Origin: Cystobacter fuscus
Lineage (GTDB): Bacteria; Myxococcota; Myxococcia; Myxococcales; Myxococcaceae
Length of the DNA: 64,000 bases
Reading direction: 5' to 3'
NCBI RefSeq assembly: GCF_002305875.1
Contig: NZ_CP022098.1
Coordinates: 11,594,001-11,658,000 of the forward strand
Below the pieces are notes generated by a model, which did not search any database, had not been told where the DNA came from, and saw nothing but the letters and a program-made list of their open reading frames with translations. Below, piece by piece: positions 16,455 through 25,118 of this stretch. The first letter of the stretch is position 1. Every line of letters starts with the position of its first letter. The translations under genes and the position numbers were made by a program.

Positions 16455-16771
16455 CTCCCCCCTCCCCTTTCGCCCGCTCCGAACCCGCCACACCACATCC
16501 ATTGGACGCGCATGACCTCTAGGAACGAACAAGCACGGGACTGGGCGTAGCATTGGAAGTGAGCCCAGTGGGGTACGTCTGGAGCGATTGGAAGGCATCC
16601 GTCAGAGAGACCAGAAGAGGTGGGCGCCCGGGAGTCCATAGGCACTGCTTTGTTCCCAGGACTCCTGAATTTCCCTACAGCTTCTTTTTGGGCCTCTCCG
16701 TAACCTTTTGAAGGCCCATTTCGTGGTCCCGCCAAAGGCCCCAAGCACGGGGCTCGAAAGCGAGCGAGACC

Positions 16772-18067
16772 ATGAAGACGACGGACGTGGCGGTGGTGGG
16801 CGGAGGGCTGGGCGGCCTGGCGGTGGCGACGCTGCTGGCGCGGGGAGGCCGGCGGGTGGTGCTGTTCGAGAAGGCCAGACACCTGGGCGGCCGGGCACAC
16901 ACCACGCACCAAGAGGGCTACCACCTCAACCTGGGACCCCACGCGCTCTACATGGCGGGAGCGGCGGCGCGGGTGCTCGGACGCCTGGGCCTGGAACTCA
17001 GGGGACGGGGACCTCGCGGCGAGGGTGGCTTCGCGCTGCGCGGAGGCCGGCTACACACCCTTCCCTCGGGACTCGTGTCCCTGCTGACCACGGATCTACT
17101 GAGCACCATGGGCAAGCTGGAGTTCGCTCGGGTGATGGCGAACTTGATGCGTGTGGACGCCTCGACGCTCAAGGGGATGAGCCTGGAGGAATGGCTGTGC
17201 GCGAACGTGTCGCGCGAGGAGGTGCGAGATCCCGTGGCGATGCTCTTCCGGGTGTCGACGTACTGCGCGGACCTGGCGCTCCTGGGCGCGGACGCGGCGG
17301 TGGCGCAACACCAGGCGGCGATGGCCCAGGGGGTGCGCTACCTCGATGGGGGCTGGGTCGAGCTGGTGCGTGGACTGTCGGCGATAGCCGACGCGGCGGG
17401 AGTGGAGCGGGTGCTGTCGGCGCGGGTGGAAGAGGTGACGCGCGAGGAGGGAGGCGGACGCCCCCGGGTGCACGGCGTGCGGCTGGCGGACGGAACGGAG
17501 TGGGCGGCCGAAGCGGTGGTGCTGGCGGCGGGGCCCCAGGACGTGGCGGCACTCCTGCCGGGGGACGCGGTGGCGGCGGGCTGGGCGGCGAAGGCGGTGC
17601 CGGTGAAGGCGGCCACGCTGGAGGTGGGACTGTCGCGGCTGCCGAGGCCCGGGGCGCTGATAGCATTCGGGGTGGATCGGCCGTGGTATGCGTCGGTGCA
17701 CTCGGCGTGGGCGCGGGTGGCCCCGGAGGGAGGAGCACTGGTGCACGTGGCCAAGTACCTCGGGGAGCGCGACGCGGTGGCGAGCGAGCCGGAACTCGAG
17801 GGCGTGCTGGAGCTGTTGCAGCCGGGCTGGCGGCAGCACGTGGTGACGCGGCGGTTCCTGCCCGGGCTGACGGTGATGCACGCGCTGCCGACGAAGACCG
17901 AGGGCCTCGAGGGCCGTCCCCGGCCGGTGGTGGAGCATCTCCAGGGTCTGGGCCTCGTGGGCGACTGGGTGGGGCCCGAGGGCATGCTGGTGGATGCCTC
18001 GCTCTCGAGCGCCGAGGCGGTGGCTCGCGCATGGCTGGGCAGAGCCGAGGGGGCCCGCGCGGCATGA
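16772..18067 (+). CDS. FAD-dependent oxidoreductase, phytoene desaturase/amine oxidase type
   Basis: A 431-residue flavoprotein. The N-terminal dinucleotide-binding motif VVGGGLGGLAVATLLARGG is followed by FEKARHLGGRAHT, the GGR motif of the phytoene desaturase/monoamine oxidase superfamily. The C-terminal segment GLVGDWVGPEGMLVDASLSS is the second FAD contact. The substrate is unknown, and no carotenoid genes are nearby. Its stop overlaps the start of the sigma factor gene (ATGA). Pairing of an oxidoreductase with an ECF41 sigma factor is the arrangement described for that sigma group, so it is the probable regulated partner. Confidence 0.85.
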   Translation: MKTTDVAVVGGGLGGLAVATLLARGGRRVVLFEKARHLGGRAHTTHQEGYHLNLGPHALYMAGAAARVLGRLGLELRGRGPRGEGGFALRGGRLHTLPSGLVSLLTTDLLSTMGKLEFARVMANLMRVDASTLKGMSLEEWLCANVSREEVRDPVAMLFRVSTYCADLALLGADAAVAQHQAAMAQGVRYLDGGWVELVRGLSAIADAAGVERVLSARVEEVTREEGGGRPRVHGVRLADGTEWAAEAVVLAAGPQDVAALLPGDAVAAGWAAKAVPVKAATLEVGLSRLPRPGALIAFGVDRPWYASVHSAWARVAPEGGALVHVAKYLGERDAVASEPELEGVLELLQPGWRQHVVTRRFLPGLTVMHALPTKTEGLEGRPRPVVEHLQGLGLVGDWVGPEGMLVDASLSSAEAVARAWLGRAEGARAA

Positions 18068-19014
18068 CGTCCGTGGATCACGAGGCGCTGGAGCACGCGG
18101 CACGGGAGCACGAGCGCTTCCTGTGGGGGCTGTGCTACCGGATGACAGGCGTCGCGGCGGACGCGGACGAGCTGGTGCAGGAGACCTATGCGCGGGCGCT
18201 CGCGACACCACCCGGGCAGCCCGAGGAGATGCGCCCGTGGCTCACGCGCGTGGCGATGAACCTGGCGAGGGACAGACTCCGGCGGCGCAAGCGCGAGGAC
18301 TACGTGGGGCCGTGGCTGCCCTCGCCGGTGGAGACGGGCGAGGAGGCGGTGGCGTCGGTGGAGGCGCACCTGTCCGGAGGCGGCACCACCGAGGGCCGCT
18401 ACGAGCTGTTGGAGAGCGTGACGTTCGCGTTCCTGCTGGCGCTCGAGGCGCTCACGCCGCGGCAGCGCGCGGTGCTGCTCCTGCGCGACGTCTTCGACTA
18501 CCCGGTACGCGAGGTGGCCGAGTGCTTGAGGATGAGCGAGACGAACGTGAAGGTGACGCACCACCGGGCACGGGCGGTGATGGCGGCGTATGACCGGGAG
18601 CGGTGCGTGCCCACGCGCGAGCTCCAGGAGCGGACCCGGCGGACGCTGGAGGATTTCCTGGGAGCGCTGGTCTCGGGGGACGTGGCGGCGGCCGAGGCGC
18701 TGCTGGCCGAGCCCGTGCGGGCATTGTCGGACGGAGGCGGCGAGACGTTCGCGGCGCGGGTGCCCGTGGTGGGAATCAAGCGCGTGGCGCTCTTCTACCG
18801 ACGGCTGCACGAGCTGGGCGGCGTGGCGGACGCGCTGGAGGTGCGGATGATCAACGGGCTGCCCGCGCTGGTAGCCCACTGGATGCAGCCCGCTCCCGGG
18901 CGCCCCAAGCGGGTGGTCATCCGCCTGGACATTGGCGAGGACGGACGGGTGCGGGTGCTGCACTCCGTCCAGGCGAGCCGCAAGCTCACGGGACTGCCCG
19001 CCTCGACGAGCTGA
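18064..19014 (+). CDS. ECF41-type RNA polymerase sigma factor with SnoaL-like extension
   Basis: A 316-residue sigma factor. Region 2 (DELVQETYARAL, then PWLTRVAMNLARDRLRRRK) and region 4 (LTPRQRAVLLLRDVF, then MSETNVKVTHHRAR) are clear. About 110 further residues form a SnoaL-like domain with LSDGGGET, near the DGGGK motif of ECF41 factors. In that group the extension acts as a built-in regulator in place of an anti-sigma factor. Translational coupling to the oxidoreductase suggests that it controls this operon, presumably with its own promoter upstream of 16772. Confidence 0.9.
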   Translation: MTSVDHEALEHAAREHERFLWGLCYRMTGVAADADELVQETYARALATPPGQPEEMRPWLTRVAMNLARDRLRRRKREDYVGPWLPSPVETGEEAVASVEAHLSGGGTTEGRYELLESVTFAFLLALEALTPRQRAVLLLRDVFDYPVREVAECLRMSETNVKVTHHRARAVMAAYDRERCVPTRELQERTRRTLEDFLGALVSGDVAAAEALLAEPVRALSDGGGETFAARVPVVGIKRVALFYRRLHELGGVADALEVRMINGLPALVAHWMQPAPGRPKRVVIRLDIGEDGRVRVLHSVQASRKLTGLPASTS

Positions 19015-19117
19015 CGGCGCATGCCTCCTGGCGGACTCTCATGGACAGCGATTGTAATTATTTCCAGAAGGTCAGGGCAGCACATATACATACTGCAACC
19101 CCAAGACAGATGCTTCG

Positions 19118-19132
19118 TGTATGACAGATACA
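19118..19132. promoter_or_regulatory. Inverted repeat upstream of the GH114 gene
   Basis: TGTAT-GACAG-ATACA is a perfect 5+5+5 inverted repeat about 55 bases before the ATG, in a locally AT-rich stretch. A regulator-binding role is inferred from position only. Confidence 0.3.
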
Positions 19133-19187
19133 ACGTGAATCGGAGCCGCGATGTCCAAACGCGCCGGACACTTCCACGGAGACAACC

Positions 19188-20108
19188 ATGTCGAAACTTT
19201 CGCTGGTCGCAGCGCTCACCCTGGGTCCCTTGCTCGGCTGCGGTATTCAGAGCACTCCGTCCGAGCCGAACCCCGATGGAAGCATCGGAGCCGAGCGCTT
19301 GGATGCGGGAGCACCCCTGAGCGACGCTGGAACTCCGACGAGTTGGTGGCGCCCCACTCCCGCGCAGCCCATTCACTGGCACTGGCAGCTCTCCCAGGAC
19401 TTCTCCTACCCACGCGACGTGCTGCCCAACAAGACTGTCTATGACCTCGACGGCGAGCTGACGTCGGCCGAAACGGTGGCGAAGCTTCACGCCCTCGGAC
19501 CAGACATCGTGGTGATCTGCTACTTCGACGCGGGCGTCTACGAGGACTACCGGTCGGACAAGGCGCGCTTCCCGGCGTCCGTGATTGGCAAACCGGACGA
19601 GGGTTGGGACGGCTCGTACTGGCTCGACATCCGCCAGCAGGACATCCTCCTTCCCATCATGAGGGACCGGATGATCAACTGGTGCAAGAACAAGGGCTTC
19701 GATGCCATCGAGCCGGATGAGACGGAGGTCTGGAGCAACGACTCCGGATTCCCCATCACCAAGGCCCAGAACAATGCCTACAACAAGGCGATCGCGGACC
19801 TCGCCCACTCGCTCGGAATGTCGGTGGGACTCAAGGGCAACAACACCGAGGCACCGGAGCTGGTGGACTACTTCGACTGGGCCCTGACGGAGCAGTGCTG
19901 GGAGTACGACGAGTGCCAGCTCTTCAAGAACAGCTTCTTCGCGAAGGGCAAGGCCGTCTTCAACGTGGAGTACAACACCAACCCGAACTGCACCCTCGCG
20001 AATCAGTGGCACATCAACTCGAGCCGCCGCGACCTCGACCTCGTGGGACCGACCGCGAGCGGCTACCTCTACCAACCCTGCATCCCCGACACCCAGTCAA
20101 CCTGGTGA
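19188..20108 (+). CDS. GH114-type lipoprotein, endo-alpha-1,4-polygalactosaminidase-like
   Basis: A 306-residue lipoprotein. The signal peptide ends in lipobox LLGCG (Cys about 18), followed by a Ser/Pro-rich tether. Residues about 55-300 form a GH114-like TIM barrel, with VICYFDAGVYEDYRSD near the N-terminus and GFDAIEPDETEVW in the middle carrying the acidic residues typical of the family. Such enzymes cut alpha-1,4-galactosamine polymers in biofilm matrix. In a predatory, matrix-producing bacterium it could remodel its own or prey exopolysaccharide at the cell surface. Confidence 0.85.
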   Translation: MSKLSLVAALTLGPLLGCGIQSTPSEPNPDGSIGAERLDAGAPLSDAGTPTSWWRPTPAQPIHWHWQLSQDFSYPRDVLPNKTVYDLDGELTSAETVAKLHALGPDIVVICYFDAGVYEDYRSDKARFPASVIGKPDEGWDGSYWLDIRQQDILLPIMRDRMINWCKNKGFDAIEPDETEVWSNDSGFPITKAQNNAYNKAIADLAHSLGMSVGLKGNNTEAPELVDYFDWALTEQCWEYDECQLFKNSFFAKGKAVFNVEYNTNPNCTLANQWHINSSRRDLDLVGPTASGYLYQPCIPDTQSTW

Positions 20109-20121
20109 GCTGACGTCCCGG

Positions 20122-20151
20122 GGGCACATCCTCGAGCACCAGGATGTGCCC
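20122..20151. terminator. Hairpin between convergent genes
   Basis: GGGCACATCCT at 20122-20132 pairs perfectly with AGGATGTGCCC at 20141-20151. It lies between the GH114 stop and the stop of the reverse reductase gene. There is no T-run. Confidence 0.5.
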
Positions 20152-20168
20152 TCCAGCGCACCGTCGAG

Positions 20169-20861
20169 CTACGTCGTCAGGTACTTCTTCAAGGATTCGT
20201 TGGCGGCGTTGCGGTACTCCGGGATGCTGCCACGCTCGGCCGCGGCGAGGGCCTGCTTCAGGCGCGCCGCATCGAGGTCATGGGTGTAGCTCGGGGTGCC
20301 GGGCTGCTGGCGCCAGGAGTCCGAGAGGCTTCCGGCATCGACGGGATCGAAGCCGAGCTCGTCCACGAGCCGGAGCACCTTCGCCCGGGCCTCGGGCGGG
20401 TCCCCCGCGACCGGCAACGCGATCCTCCCCGGTGTGCCCTTCGCCGTGCCCTTCTCCAGAAGGTTCTTGAAGTAGATGTTGTTGAAGACCTTGACGACGG
20501 GACGGCCGATCCGCGACGCGACCCACTCGCTCTCGACCTTTCCGCCGTCGAGTTCCGCGATCTGTCCGTCGCGGATGGGGTAGTAGTTGCCCGTGTCGAT
20601 CACGACGACGTCCTTCGGCACATTCGCGAAGAGATCCTTCGGCAGGTCCAGGATCGCCTTCTGGGGGATCGTCAGGACGACGACCTCACCGGCCCTCGCC
20701 GCCTCGGCGGGGGTGACGGCCTTCGCGCCCGTCTCCGCCGCGAGTTCGCGAAGCGTCTCGGGCCCGCGCGAGTTCGCGATGAAGACCTCGTGCCCGAGCC
20801 GGGTCCAGCGTCGAGCGAGGGTCCCACCGATCATTCCCGCGCCGATGATTCCGATCTTCAT
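20169..20861 (-). CDS. F420-type NADP oxidoreductase-like (NPDF) protein
   Basis: A 230-residue Rossmann protein beginning MKIGIIGAGMIGGTLARRW, with IANSRGPETL after the second strand, as in NADPH:F420 reductase-like and DUF2520-like proteins. It likely reduces a small substrate with NADPH; the family name does not prove F420 use. The start at 20861 follows a well-placed AGGAGG; the longer frame upstream is less likely. It is divergent from the hotdog pair at 21070. Confidence 0.8.
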   Translation of the reverse strand: MKIGIIGAGMIGGTLARRWTRLGHEVFIANSRGPETLRELAAETGAKAVTPAEAARAGEVVVLTIPQKAILDLPKDLFANVPKDVVVIDTGNYYPIRDGQIAELDGGKVESEWVASRIGRPVVKVFNNIYFKNLLEKGTAKGTPGRIALPVAGDPPEARAKVLRLVDELGFDPVDAGSLSDSWRQQPGTPSYTHDLDAARLKQALAAAERGSIPEYRNAANESLKKYLTT

Positions 20862-21069
20862 GTCGCCATCCTCCTGGGAGTGACTCCCATGACTGTGTGC
20901 GCCGGTTCGATGCCCGACCCCCACGGGAGGTGCGCGGTGCGTGTCGGATTCTCGATGGGGTCAAAGCCGGAAGACGTCGGCGAGCAACGCCGTCCGGCCC
21001 GTAACGGCGCTGGGGTTGGCCTTGTCGCGGCGATGAATCCGGGTATACCTCCGCCAAGGGGAGCACACG

Positions 21070-21492
21070 ATGAGCAGGTTCGAACCAATCACCCTTCCAA
21101 CGGGCCGCTACGCGCTGACCGCCGCCACCGACGATGCCATCCGGGGCAGCTGCGGGGCACCGGCGCGGGCGGGCCAGGCGGCGCACCCGATCATGGCGTT
21201 CGTCGCCGCGGTCGGGGGGCTCGGCGCCTCGGTCGCCGAGGTCTGTCGCTTGTGCGGCAGTTCGGTCGACGTCGGCCCCGTGCTCGCCTCCTGCGCGATC
21301 CGCTACCCGCGTGAAATGCGGATCGATCAAGAATATCGCGTCGAGGCGCGGCTCGCCGACGTGGTGCGCAAACCCAGCCACCGGTTCGGGGAGGCCGATC
21401 ATGCCCGACTGGAGATCGCGCTGATGCAAGGGGAAGACATCCACGCCGAAGTCTCGCTGCACTGGATCCTGCCGGTCAGGGGTGAGGCATGA
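21070..21492 (+). CDS. Hotdog-fold (MaoC/FAS1-like) dehydratase subunit
   Basis: A 140-residue protein with the look of a half hotdog dehydratase (HPIMAFVAAVGGLG, C-terminal beta strands ending EVSLHWILPV). It lacks the catalytic Asp-His pair, which is present in the next protein. AAGGGGAG precedes the ATG. Its stop overlaps the start of the next gene, so the two products probably form one heteromeric hydratase acting on a CoA or carrier-bound acid. Codon choice (GATC and CGC rich) looks more alphaproteobacterial than that of its neighbours. Confidence 0.6.
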   Translation: MSRFEPITLPTGRYALTAATDDAIRGSCGAPARAGQAAHPIMAFVAAVGGLGASVAEVCRLCGSSVDVGPVLASCAIRYPREMRIDQEYRVEARLADVVRKPSHRFGEADHARLEIALMQGEDIHAEVSLHWILPVRGEA

Positions 21493-21851
21493 GCGCGCTG
21501 CCCCCGATCAGGATCGACGCTGTCGAGGCCGCGCCGATGGTGGTGTGGGTGCGCGCGATGAACGACGACAATCCGATCCATGTCGATCCCGCCGTCGCCG
21601 ATGCGCTGGGATTCGGCCCGCGCACCGTCAATCCCGGCCCGATGAACCTGGCCTATGCGATGAACCTGCTGCTGGCGGCGACGCCCGACCGGCCCATCGC
21701 CGCGATCGAGGCGCGCTTCCTGGGCAATGTCCAGTCGGGCGATTCGGTGCGCGCGGAAGGCACGCAGGAGGGCGACACCGCGACGCTGCGGCTGGTGCGC
21801 GCGGAGGACGGCGCGGTGCTGGTCGATGCCGTCGCGCGGCTGCGGGAGTAG
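21489..21851 (+). CDS. MaoC-like (R)-specific enoyl hydratase subunit
   Basis: A 120-residue hotdog protein with MNDDNPIHVDPAVADALGF, in which the Asp and His of the hydratase motif are present, followed by the NPGPMNL loop. It is probably the catalytic partner of the preceding subunit, translated by ATGA coupling. Two-subunit MaoC hydratases are known in actinobacteria and some proteobacteria. The substrate is unknown, and no fatty-acid or polyketide genes are adjacent. The base composition suggests transfer as a pair. Confidence 0.7.
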   Translation: MSALPPIRIDAVEAAPMVVWVRAMNDDNPIHVDPAVADALGFGPRTVNPGPMNLAYAMNLLLAATPDRPIAAIEARFLGNVQSGDSVRAEGTQEGDTATLRLVRAEDGAVLVDAVARLRE

Positions 21852-21938
21852 TCCTCGCTGGCGTACTGGCCGCCGCGGTCGGAGTGGTGCGGCAACCCTC
21901 GCGGGAGGCTGGCGCCCCCCGTGCTAGCCTCGCGGAGC

Positions 21939-22469
21939 ATGAACATCCTGCCATCGCTCCTCGAGCCCCATGCGGCCCTCCTCTCGCCCGCGTTGAATCG
22001 GCTGGACGAACTCGATGCGGAGGGGCTGCTCGCGGCCCCGGTCGACCTGGAAGCCATGGTCCAGCACGGCGTGGATTCGCGGCCCCGTCTGGACGGTCAG
22101 CGGTTGGAGTTCGACGAGCCCACGTGCGTCGTCGTCACGGGGGATGTGACGGCGGAGACGCTCGTCCTCGAGGAACAGTCCGTGCTGCTCGTGCTGGGCA
22201 ACCTGAAGGCCCGCTCGGCGCGGCTGTACGGCACGGCGCTGGTGCTGGGCACGTGCGAGGTCACCGAGAGCCTCGTCGGCCATGGGGAGCCCCATACCCT
22301 GACAGTGCTCGGTGCGGTCCAGGCGGGGCGCTGCGAGATGCATCAGCAATACATCATGCAATTCCTTGGCGGAGGCACGCTCGCGAGTCTGAGCGACAGC
22401 GAGGGCGGCGAGGAGGAACTCCTGGAGTTGATGCACGCGGCGGGCAGCGCGCTCCAGGTCGGCGCGTAG
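21939..22469 (+). CDS. Beta-solenoid (polymer-forming-like) protein
   Basis: A 176-residue product. Residues about 45-140 alternate short beta strands with Gly/Thr turns (VVVTGDVTAETLVLEEQSVLLVLGN), the pattern of a right-handed beta helix as in bactofilin-like proteins. The tail is acidic. The same type of solenoid forms the C-terminal domain of the next gene product 35 bases downstream, so the two are functionally linked and probably arose from a common ancestor. The role is unknown; similar small proteins are sometimes immunity factors. The start at MNILPSLL is chosen over a longer in-frame start. Confidence 0.6.
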   Translation: MNILPSLLEPHAALLSPALNRLDELDAEGLLAAPVDLEAMVQHGVDSRPRLDGQRLEFDEPTCVVVTGDVTAETLVLEEQSVLLVLGNLKARSARLYGTALVLGTCEVTESLVGHGEPHTLTVLGAVQAGRCEMHQQYIMQFLGGGTLASLSDSEGGEEELLELMHAAGSALQVGA

Positions 22470-22503
22470 CGCCATGGCCGAGGAGTGATCTACCTTCCCC
22501 CGC

Positions 22504-23607
22504 ATGACGAAGCAGCAGACGGAACTCATCGATCTGATTCGCAAGATCAACGACCTGCACTACATCGAGACCTACAACCGGGTGGAGAAGCCCGAGGCCG
22601 AGTACCTCGCGATCCTGCGCAAGGCCCAGGACGGGAATGCCGCGATCCTCGACAGCATCCGGCAACTCCTGGCCGAGGGCGTGAGCCTCGACTTCAAGAC
22701 CATCAATGGCCACACGCCCCTGGCCGTCGCGGTGACCCAGAACAACGTCGAGCTGGTCCAGTTGCTCATCGCTCATGGCGCCGACATCCATTCGACGATG
22801 GGATACGACACGCCGCTGCACCGGGCGGCGGAGTTCGGAGCCGATCGGGTGGTCCGGTTCCTCATCGAAAAAGGTCTGGACCCGCGCGCGAAGACTCCGG
22901 GAGGCAGGAGCGTCCTGTCAGCCGCTCGAAGCTCGAGACACAGCAAGAACGTCGTCCCCCTGCTGGTCGAGCTCCTGAAGAAGACGAAGTCACAGAGGCC
23001 ACCCCCTCCGAAGAAGCTGAAGGAACTCTCCGAAGAGAACGTCACCCGGTACCTGGCCGGCACCGCGCCGGCGACAGTGGCCGCGCGTGACTGGGAGGCG
23101 CTCCAGGCCTTCATGGACAGCGTCTTCGTCGAGGAGCACTCGGTCACCATCGACCAGCTCTACGAGAACATCGAAGAGCACGGCGGTACGCGGCCTCACC
23201 TGGTCTTCGCCTGCATCGACCTCATCCAGAAGGCCGCGACCCGGGAGCCCCAACACAAGAAGCTCAAGAAGGTCTCCAAGACGACCTACGTCCACCATGG
23301 CGACCTGGAGATCGACGGGGACCTGGGAGTGCGCTCGCTGATGGTGACCGGGAGCCTGACGGTGAAGGGCAAGGCCTCGAACCCCCAGGGACGCCAGCTG
23401 TTCGTGGGGGGCGATTTCGCGTGCGACACCTTCTACACGGAGGGGCCCGTGGTCATCGGTGGTGACCTCCGGGCGCGAACCGTTGATGCCTTCTACAATG
23501 ACTACGGCCTGGAGGTTCGTGGCACGCTGAAGGCCGACACCCTCACGGTGGAACGACACCAGGTGACGGCGGGCCGGTTCGACGTCAGGGAACGCATCGA
23601 CAAGTAG
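22504..23607 (+). CDS. Ankyrin-repeat protein with C-terminal beta-solenoid
   Basis: A 367-residue cytoplasmic protein. Residues about 40-165 contain three to four ankyrin repeats (NGHTPLAVAVTQNNVELVQLL, then DTPLHRAAEFG). A helical linker rich in Lys/Pro follows, and residues about 255-350 form a beta-solenoid (HHGDLEIDGDLGVRSLMVTG). Ankyrin repeats bind proteins and the solenoid may assemble into filaments or cap a partner. Paired with the preceding solenoid protein, this suggests a small cytoskeletal or toxin-neutralising module. No enzymatic motif is visible. Confidence 0.7.
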   Translation: MTKQQTELIDLIRKINDLHYIETYNRVEKPEAEYLAILRKAQDGNAAILDSIRQLLAEGVSLDFKTINGHTPLAVAVTQNNVELVQLLIAHGADIHSTMGYDTPLHRAAEFGADRVVRFLIEKGLDPRAKTPGGRSVLSAARSSRHSKNVVPLLVELLKKTKSQRPPPPKKLKELSEENVTRYLAGTAPATVAARDWEALQAFMDSVFVEEHSVTIDQLYENIEEHGGTRPHLVFACIDLIQKAATREPQHKKLKKVSKTTYVHHGDLEIDGDLGVRSLMVTGSLTVKGKASNPQGRQLFVGGDFACDTFYTEGPVVIGGDLRARTVDAFYNDYGLEVRGTLKADTLTVERHQVTAGRFDVRERIDK

Positions 23608-23629
23608 CCGAACCGGCTCGGACGAGCGC

Positions 23630-24988
23630 TCAGGGCACCGTGTCCTTGCGCGGGATGGAGGCACCGCGCAGGCTCGACACCTTCGCGTTGACGGTGTTGG
23701 TGTCCAGGTACGCGTCCTTGGCGAAGTACACCCAGTCCACGTCCTCGAAGTACGTGCGCGCGCCGCCGGAGGCGCCGAGCTCGATGAACCACATCTGGAA
23801 GTCGAGGAACTGGTTGATGAGCGGCGAGAACTGGGACGAGTGGTTGGCCCGCTCCACGCCGTCGATGTGATAGACATTGCCCGAGGGCGTCACGTGCAGC
23901 ACGAGCGTGTGCCAGCCATCATGGCTGTAGGCGAGCCGGGCCGAGGTGCTCGCCGTCTTGTTCTTGTCGAACGAGGTGAGGAACATGGTGGGGGTGTTGC
24001 CCTGTCCCCAGCCACCGTTGGGCAGGTACTCGTAGTCCTGCTCCGAGTAGCTGGGGCTGCTGTAGGGCGTGAGCGCGAAGAAGGTCTCGACGTACTTGTC
24101 GGCGAAGACGCGCGTGCCGGACAGCGGGGTGTCGCGGAAGCGCATCCGGGTCGCGTAGGTGCCGAAGCGGAACTTCTGCGCCTGGGTGAGGACCTCCGAG
24201 TGCGAGGTGCCCGCCGTGGTGCCGTTGGTGGTCGCCCGCAGCCGCATCAGCCGGTCCGAGCCCTCGGTCACGATGGAGACGTTGCTCGCGGACCAGGTGG
24301 CGCCACTCACGCCGGGGCCGCCCGCGTACGTGCGCACCGTCCAGAGGTTGGTGAACGCCGCGTCGCCCGTCCCCGAGTAGGTGAAGTCATCGAAGAACTC
24401 GGCCAGGTTCGAGGGCGGCGGGTCCGTCGGAGGATTCGTGCCGCCGGTGGGAAGCGTGCCGCCGCGCAGACCGCCGGTGGGTGCCGAGCCCGCGTCGTGC
24501 ACGGTGATGCGGCTCCAGTCGGTGGGCACCGTCTGGTTGCCGTAGGAATAGTCATCCGTCTCGTTGACGGTGGCGCCCCCGAAGGTGACGCCGAGATCGA
24601 TCGGCGCGGTCGTCGCTCCGGCGGCCAGACTTCCGGCCGCGCTGGTGAAGCGGATTTCCACGTACTGATCCGCCCCGGTGGCGGACGCGCTCCCGGTGGA
24701 CAGCGAGATGGCCGAGCAGCTCGGCGCGTTCCACCACCAGCACGCCGGAGCCACGGTGGTGGCACCATTCTTCGTGAGCCAGTAGCGCACGACGATGTTG
24801 CTCAAGGGGATGGCGGCCGAGGTGTTGTTGCGCACCTGGATGCCCGCCTCGATGATGTCGTCGTTGGGCCCCGCCGCGTTGTAGTTCTGATACTGGACGG
24901 TGAAATCCGCCGTCCCCGCGAGGCTCTCGCTCAAGGGCACCACCAGCGACATCGCGGCGAGCAGGCTCTGCTTCCAGATCGTCTTCAT
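23630..24988 (-). CDS. Secreted CBM3-GH16 glycoside hydrolase
   Basis: A 452-residue exported enzyme. A signal peptide of about 24 residues is followed by a CBM3-type carbohydrate-binding module (residues about 27-160, starting FTVQYQNYN), a Thr/Pro linker and a GH16-type jelly-roll domain. The catalytic ExDxE motif appears as SEQDYEYLP. Targets of GH16 include beta-glucans, agar and xyloglucan; CBM3 suggests cellulose-like attachment. AGGAGC precedes the ATG at 24988, and the longer ORF start is rejected. It is probably part of prey or plant-polymer digestion. Confidence 0.85.
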   Translation of the reverse strand: MKTIWKQSLLAAMSLVVPLSESLAGTADFTVQYQNYNAAGPNDDIIEAGIQVRNNTSAAIPLSNIVVRYWLTKNGATTVAPACWWWNAPSCSAISLSTGSASATGADQYVEIRFTSAAGSLAAGATTAPIDLGVTFGGATVNETDDYSYGNQTVPTDWSRITVHDAGSAPTGGLRGGTLPTGGTNPPTDPPPSNLAEFFDDFTYSGTGDAAFTNLWTVRTYAGGPGVSGATWSASNVSIVTEGSDRLMRLRATTNGTTAGTSHSEVLTQAQKFRFGTYATRMRFRDTPLSGTRVFADKYVETFFALTPYSSPSYSEQDYEYLPNGGWGQGNTPTMFLTSFDKNKTASTSARLAYSHDGWHTLVLHVTPSGNVYHIDGVERANHSSQFSPLINQFLDFQMWFIELGASGGARTYFEDVDWVYFAKDAYLDTNTVNAKVSSLRGASIPRKDTVP

Positions 24989-25091
24989 CGGCTCCTGGTC
25001 CTTTCCCCGGAGAGCGCCTGGGCCCACTCCGTGGAGATTCGTTCGGGTGACGCACGCACCGGCGCGCGAACACATTCGCTGTATACAGAGT

Positions 25092-25118
25092 GCGATCCCG
25101 ATTTAATCGGGTTATCGC
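25092..25118. promoter_or_regulatory. Nested inverted repeat upstream of the glycosidase gene
   Basis: CCCGAT-TTA-ATCGGG (25097-25111) is a perfect palindrome, flanked by GCGAT and ATCGC, which extend the symmetry. It lies 105-130 bases before the GH16 start in an AT-rich patch. It could be an operator or a hairpin. Confidence 0.4.

Larger units (their letters stand above)
16148..16771. other. Long intergenic stretch with repeats and gene debris
   Basis: About 620 bases without an intact gene. It holds a 65-base-period direct repeat (16246-16364), a degraded copy of the downstream 61-codon gene (16369-16454) and, towards the end, the upstream region of the oxidoreductase gene. Confidence 0.5.

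Noticed and set aside
16708-19014. One 768-codon frame covering oxidoreductase and sigma factor regions
   Set aside because: Its first 450 codons are Gly/Arg/Ala shadow of the oxidoreductase gene; only the part from 18064 is real.
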